A stretch of 64,000 nucleotides of DNA from Clostridium drakei (GTDB taxonomy: Bacteria > Bacillota > Clostridia > Clostridiales > Clostridiaceae), in assembly GCF_000633595.2 (NCBI RefSeq), contig NZ_JIBU02000048.1, positions 62,001 through 126,000 of the forward strand, written 5' to 3'. The translations under genes were made by a program, and so were the position numbers. Positions 60,129-64,000 of this stretch are shown here, one piece after another; within the stretch, counting starts at the first letter, position 1, and each line of letters opens with the position of its first letter. Below the pieces are notes generated by a model. That model had not been told where the DNA came from. It ran no database searches and saw only the letters and a program-made list of their open reading frames with translations.

Positions 60129-62543
60129 TTGAAAAATGATGGTGTTATTACAATTGCGGTAGGTAGAAATCGTAAGGAATTAAAGTGGAAAAATAAAGAG
60201 ATGAAGTGGTCCGAATTTTTAGATAAGGTAAGTAAAACCGTAAGAACACCAGAAACTTATGAACAATACAATAAGCTGCCTAAAAATGAGCAGGATGATA
60301 TAAAAGATGTGGGTGGTTTTGTTGGTGGAGCTTTAAGATCTAGCAGGAGAAAAGGTGATGCTGTTTTAAACAGAAGTATTCTTACTTTAGATGTTGATTA
60401 TGGACAAGAAGGCTTATGGGATACTATAGAAATGCTATTTAATTTTGGATGTTGTATGTATACAACCCATAAACACAGTAAAGATAAACCAAGATTCAGA
60501 TTACTTATTCCATTAAGCAGGACTGTAACTTCTGAAGAATATGGAGCAGTGGCAAGGAAAGTTGCAGAGGATATAGGAATTGACTATTTTGATGATACAA
60601 CTTATGAACCTTCAAGACTTATGTATTGGCCATCCACATCACAAGATGGAGAATTTATTTTTAAATATCAAGATGAAGCATGGTTAAATCCTGATTATAT
60701 TTTAAGTAGATATGAAAATTGGCAGGAGGTTTCTTTGTGGCCTGAGTCTTCAAGAAGCATAAAAATTAGAGAAAAGTCAGCAGATAAACAAGGAAATCCA
60801 AGGGAGAAAGATGGAATTGTAGGTGCATTTTGCAGAACTTATTCTGTAGTGGATGTCATTGAAAAGTTTCTAAGTGATATATATGTACCCTGTGATGATA
60901 AAAATAGATATACCTATGGAAAGGGTTCAACAAGTGGAGGCTTAGTTATTTATGAAAAGGGTGATTTTGCTTATTCACATCATGGAACAGACCCGGTATC
61001 AGGTAAACTTTGCAATGCCTTTGATTTAGTAAGAATTCATAAGTTTGGACATTTAGATGAAGATGTTAAAGAAGGAACACCAGCCGGAAAGCTGCCTTCT
61101 TATGAAGCTATGATGGATTTTAGTAGAAAGGATGAAGAAGTAAAGAGCACCATTGGAGAAGAAAGGTTAAAAGCAGCAAAAGAAGATTTTACAGACATGG
61201 AAGCTTTAGAACATATGGACACAGAATGGTTGAAGCTTCTTGAGGTTGATAAAAGAGGTTTTTATAGACCAACCATAGATAATTTAGTTTTAATTCTTGA
61301 AAATGATCCATATTTAAAAGAAAAAATAGCTTTAAATGAGTTTTCACACAGAACAATGATAAGAGGGAATCTTCCCTGGCATAAGTTAAATAATACAGAA
61401 GAGGGTGATCCCTGGAAAGATAGTGATGATGCTGCATTAAGGTATTACAGTGAAAAAATATATGGAATAACTTCACCTACAAAAATAGATGATGCACTTT
61501 TAATTGTGGAAGAAAAAAATAAATATCATCCAATAAGGGATTATCTTAAAGAAACTGTATGGGATGGGACAAGGAGGGTTGAGACCTTGTTTATTGATTA
61601 TCTTGGTGCAGAGGATAGTTCTTATACAAGAACAGTGACAAGAAAAGCTGTGGCTGCAGCAGTTGCCCGTGTGTTTGTACCTGGAATAAAGTTTGATTAT
61701 ATGCTTGTTTTAGTTGGCAGACAGGGAATAGGAAAAAGTCATATTATAAGCTTGCTGGGTAAAAATTGGTATTCAGATTCTTTTCATACAGTGCAGGGAA
61801 AGGAAGCTTATGAACAGCTTCAAGATGCATGGATTATTGAAATGGCAGAGCTTTCTGCTACTAAAAGAGCAGAAACGGAAGCTGTAAAACATTTTATATC
61901 TAAAAGAGAGGATATTTACAGAGTTGCATATGGTAAGCGTGTAACAAAATTTCCAAGGCAATGTGTATTTTTTGGAACTACTAATGATAATGATTTTTTA
62001 AGAGATAAGACAGGAAATAGACGTTATTGGCCTGTGCTTGTAGGAATAAATAAAATTAATAAAAATTTATGGAAAGAAATGAATCAATATGAAATAGATC
62101 AAATATGGGCAGAAGCTTTGAAGCTTTGGGAGGATGGGGAGGATTTATTCCTTGCACCCGATATAGAAAAAGAAGCTGTTAAGGTTCAAGCACAGCATAC
62201 AGAAGAAAGTTCTAAGGAAGGCTTAATTAGAGAATATCTTAATAGGAGGCTACCTGAAAACTGGAAAGATCTCGATATTGGAGCACGCAGACTTTTTATC
62301 CATGGTACTGATTTTGGAGAAGCTAAAGAAGGTACTATTCAAAGGGATAAGGTATGTGCTATGGAAATATGGGTAGAGCTTTTTCAAGCAGATCCAAAAC
62401 AGATGACACCTGTTCAAGCAAGAGAAATTAATGATATTTTAAGAAAAATTGAAGGATGGAAACCTTATTGTAAAGGAACAGGAAAACTTAAATTTGGAAA
62501 AACCTACGGATTGCAAAGAGCATTTATAAAAACGTATCCTTAA
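60129..62543 (+). CDS. Phage primase-helicase of the VapE family
   Basis: TTG at 60129 follows GGAGGTGGA; an open extension back to 60048 overlaps the polymerase. The ~804-residue protein has an N-terminal primase-like part (NRSILTLDVDYGQ, HKHSKDKPRFRLLIP) and a C-terminal VapE helicase with VGRQGIGKSHIISLLG (Walker A, about residue 530), QLQDAWIIEMAELSA (Walker B) and FGTTNDNDFLRDKTGNRRYW. It opens and primes DNA for the polymerase. Confidence 0.94.
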   Translation: MKNDGVITIAVGRNRKELKWKNKEMKWSEFLDKVSKTVRTPETYEQYNKLPKNEQDDIKDVGGFVGGALRSSRRKGDAVLNRSILTLDVDYGQEGLWDTIEMLFNFGCCMYTTHKHSKDKPRFRLLIPLSRTVTSEEYGAVARKVAEDIGIDYFDDTTYEPSRLMYWPSTSQDGEFIFKYQDEAWLNPDYILSRYENWQEVSLWPESSRSIKIREKSADKQGNPREKDGIVGAFCRTYSVVDVIEKFLSDIYVPCDDKNRYTYGKGSTSGGLVIYEKGDFAYSHHGTDPVSGKLCNAFDLVRIHKFGHLDEDVKEGTPAGKLPSYEAMMDFSRKDEEVKSTIGEERLKAAKEDFTDMEALEHMDTEWLKLLEVDKRGFYRPTIDNLVLILENDPYLKEKIALNEFSHRTMIRGNLPWHKLNNTEEGDPWKDSDDAALRYYSEKIYGITSPTKIDDALLIVEEKNKYHPIRDYLKETVWDGTRRVETLFIDYLGAEDSSYTRTVTRKAVAAAVARVFVPGIKFDYMLVLVGRQGIGKSHIISLLGKNWYSDSFHTVQGKEAYEQLQDAWIIEMAELSATKRAETEAVKHFISKREDIYRVAYGKRVTKFPRQCVFFGTTNDNDFLRDKTGNRRYWPVLVGINKINKNLWKEMNQYEIDQIWAEALKLWEDGEDLFLAPDIEKEAVKVQAQHTEESSKEGLIREYLNRRLPENWKDLDIGARRLFIHGTDFGEAKEGTIQRDKVCAMEIWVELFQADPKQMTPVQAREINDILRKIEGWKPYCKGTGKLKFGKTYGLQRAFIKTYP

Positions 62544-62822
62544 AGAAAAATATAGTATCCATAAAATGCAGCATGGATACGGTTAAGGATACGCCTGAAA
62601 GCTAGTAAATACAGGGAATTTGGGCTTATTGGTATCCTATATATCCTTATTATTATTATATAGAGATATGTGAAATATAGAAATAGGTATATACCTTATA
62701 TTTATATAGGGGTAAGGGTAATAGAGAAGGAGTTTTATGGATATGTGGATACCATTTGGTAGAGGGGTCTATATTTTAAAAGTTGCTTCACAATATGAAA
62801 AGTATGTGAAGGAGTGATTGAA

Positions 62823-63017
62823 TTGAAGGTTATTAAAGAACAAAGAAATAGAGGCTATATAATAACTGTTTTGATAGGAACTCATGGGCAAAATAGTTAT
62901 TGGACATCACCACCTATATATGGTGTAGATAATCACCATTATAATTTTGAAAAAGAATATTTAGTTGGTAGATATCCAATGATTAATACAAAAGAAAAAG
63001 CTGAAACATTTTCATGA
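62823..63017 (+). CDS. Small phage hypothetical protein, possibly read-through with the next frame
   Basis: TTG at 62823 follows AAGGAG with good spacing; GTG at 62814 overlaps the site. The product reads KVIKEQRNRGYIITVLIGTH, YWTSPPIYGVDNHHYNFEKE and ends KAETFS at TGA 63015. The next frame continues in register without another stop. The family is not recognised. Between 62544 and 62822 lies only a 26-codon frame (62737-62817, MDMWIPFGRGVYILKVASQY) of doubtful value. Confidence 0.65.
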   Translation: MKVIKEQRNRGYIITVLIGTHGQNSYWTSPPIYGVDNHHYNFEKEYLVGRYPMINTKEKAETFS

Positions 63018-63287
63018 TTATATAAAAATCTGTGGATTGAAGTAACTCCATATCAATTAGAACTAATGAAGCACTGTATAGGATTAGACTACAAGAAAAA
63101 ACCATATAGAAATTATTTTTGTACTTGTCCAGGTGATAAAGATTGGAATGAACTTGTGGACAAAGGATTGGCGATTAAGAGTAAAAAAGAACCTAATAAT
63201 GGTTGCATATACTTTTGGTTAAGTAGACAAGGCGTTGAATATGTATTAGAAAAGTCTGTAGGAGAGAAAGTTTATAATGAACTTTAA
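63018..63287 (+). CDS. Phage-type hypothetical protein, start uncertain
   Basis: After TGA at 63015 the same frame is open: LYKNLWIEVTPYQLELMKHC, IGLDYKKKPYRNYFCTCPGD, then GCIYFWLSRQGVEYVLEKSV. The phrase M-K-H-C-I-G-L-D-Y-K-K-K-P-Y-R-N-Y is common in clostridial prophages. The first regular start is ATG 63066 (73 residues), but the conserved part seems to begin near 63030 (CTG) with no ribosome-binding site there. Either the natural start is lost or translation depends on the preceding gene. Confidence 0.65.
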   Translation, partial: LYKNLWIEVTPYQLELMKHCIGLDYKKKPYRNYFCTCPGDKDWNELVDKGLAIKSKKEPNNGCIYFWLSRQGVEYVLEKSVGEKVYNEL

Positions 63288-63526
63288 TTCGTAAAGTGAA
63301 ATAAATACGATGTAAATGCTGAAGAAAGAAATACGAACGATGGTCTTTGAAAATGGAATAATGCAGTGTTAAAAATTCCTATCTTTCTATATAGTAATGA
63401 AAATGTATAGATGTTATGGTATAATTTTCATGTTAATTAAATCGCAGTTGTAAAATATTTTTTAACAAAGTTAACTCGATTATTTCATTTATAAAGGTAT
63501 TTAATAAAGACTATGGTGGTGATTAA
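63288..63526. other. Intergenic region after the prophage module
   Basis: This AT-rich stretch holds no coding frame. A TTGTAAAATATT-type sequence near 63447 and a weak promoter-like TATAAT-like box near 63419 (TATAATTTT) precede the last gene. No attachment site was recognised. Confidence 0.4.
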
Positions 63527-64000
63527 TTGATAAACTTAAGAGAGATTAGAATTTCTATATTATACTTTTTTTATACTGCAATGATGGTACTAGTAATATT
63601 TTTTGTAAGAAAATATCACTTACTAACTGGAGATATAAGGAACATAAGTGTTGGTGATATAATTCTTGTCATTATCGTTACCTTTATCATATTAGCTATA
63701 ATTCCATGTATAGCAGTCTCTATTTATCATATAGTTAAGGCAGTAAGATATGATAAGGTTTATTATAAAGAAAAGCATTATGGTGAATGGCATTATTCAA
63801 GAGGTGAATGGACAAGTTTTATTAATAATAATTATAAAGTAAATACTAGGATTGAAGTTAAGTCTTTTAAAAAAGCCGCAGTATATTTTAGTGTTGTTGT
63901 ATTTATTGCTTTTTTGCTATATTTTTTAACAAACATTAAAGATACAAAGCGTATTGTAGTTTATATATTAATTGCAGTTGCAAGTTTTCTTATATATTTT
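63527..64000 (+). CDS. Membrane protein, 3' end outside window
   Basis: TTG at 63527 follows GGTGGTG. The frame is open for 158 codons to the window end. It has hydrophobic helices at residues ~8-27 (ISILYFFYTAMMVLVIFFV), ~43-70 (ILVIIVTFIILAIIPCIAV), ~120-137 and ~145-158, with a basic cytoplasmic loop containing YGEWHYSRGEWTSF. The family is not recognised. Confidence 0.75.
   Translation, partial: MINLREIRISILYFFYTAMMVLVIFFVRKYHLLTGDIRNISVGDIILVIIVTFIILAIIPCIAVSIYHIVKAVRYDKVYYKEKHYGEWHYSRGEWTSFINNNYKVNTRIEVKSFKKAAVYFSVVVFIAFLLYFLTNIKDTKRIVVYILIAVASFLIYF

Overview
The window is from a low-GC Clostridium-like Firmicute. The coding is AT-rich, ribosome-binding sites are strong GGAGG types, TTG and GTG starts are frequent, and there is a clostripain-type peptidase, an LXG-type polymorphic toxin and several XRE regulators. 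The first ~4.6 kb is visibly more GC-rich than the rest and looks imported. No rRNA, complete tRNA or CRISPR array was found. A probable 3' fragment of tmRNA lies at ~28.93-29.04 kb, a possible scar of an integrative element.

Layout. 0-4.7 kb: OmpR-type response regulator (cut by the window edge), sensor kinase and a three-gene ABC exporter of the lantibiotic/antimicrobial-peptide type, preceded by four 11-bp direct repeats, then a decayed lipoprotein gene. 4.7-17 kb: small accessory genes mixed with debris, namely an ArsR-like regulator divergent from a PEP-mutase-family enzyme, a monooxygenase, an IS607-type element (tnpA/tnpB), a HigBA-like toxin-antitoxin pair, a sialate O-acetylesterase-like esterase, PadR, an EamA transporter, a cluster of four gene fragments, MarR-GNAT and an AEC transporter. 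17-24.7 kb: TetR regulator and lon sharing an operator motif, a NifU-like protein, a DUF2156 protein and an XRE-ABC transporter operon. 24.7-29 kb: polymorphic-toxin debris (orphan toxin tips, immunity genes, SUKH fragments), an Rpn nuclease and the tmRNA scar. 29-42 kb: more ordinary genes, including C11 peptidase, beta-propeller protein, NarL-type two-component system, metallopeptidase, AAA/PD-(D/E)XK protein, flavodoxin/HxlR pair, an unusual HTH protein and a Na+/H+ antiporter. 42-46.6 kb: intact LXG toxin with an Imm22-like immunity gene, a decayed Rpn copy carrying an 80-bp insertion, and an IS4-family element with a perfect 10-bp target duplication. 46.9-54.7 kb: a defence-like island with a putative PD-(D/E)XK protein, a cytosine methyltransferase convergent with a candidate restriction nuclease, a broken zeta-like gene, and two halves of one NucS/DUF91-like gene lying 5 kb apart, each near a copy of a 92-bp repeat. 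54.7-63.3 kb: a prophage control and replication module (ImmA/IrrE protease, repressor, two Cro-like proteins, DUF2815, family A DNA polymerase, VapE primase-helicase).

Three themes stand out. First, a toxin locus was copied and later lost its export domain: the 24.8-kb and 43-kb loci are almost identical up to one codon, then carry different toxin domains and different immunity genes. Second, several families of short dispersed repeats occur, including a ~120-bp element with terminal inverted repeats (one copy is the IS4 target), a 219-bp element whose terminator-like stem shows compensatory change, and an 80-bp RNA-like insertion. Third, many genes survive only as fragments, which marks this as a recombination-rich accessory region. 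Functional names come from motif recognition by eye; no database search was possible.
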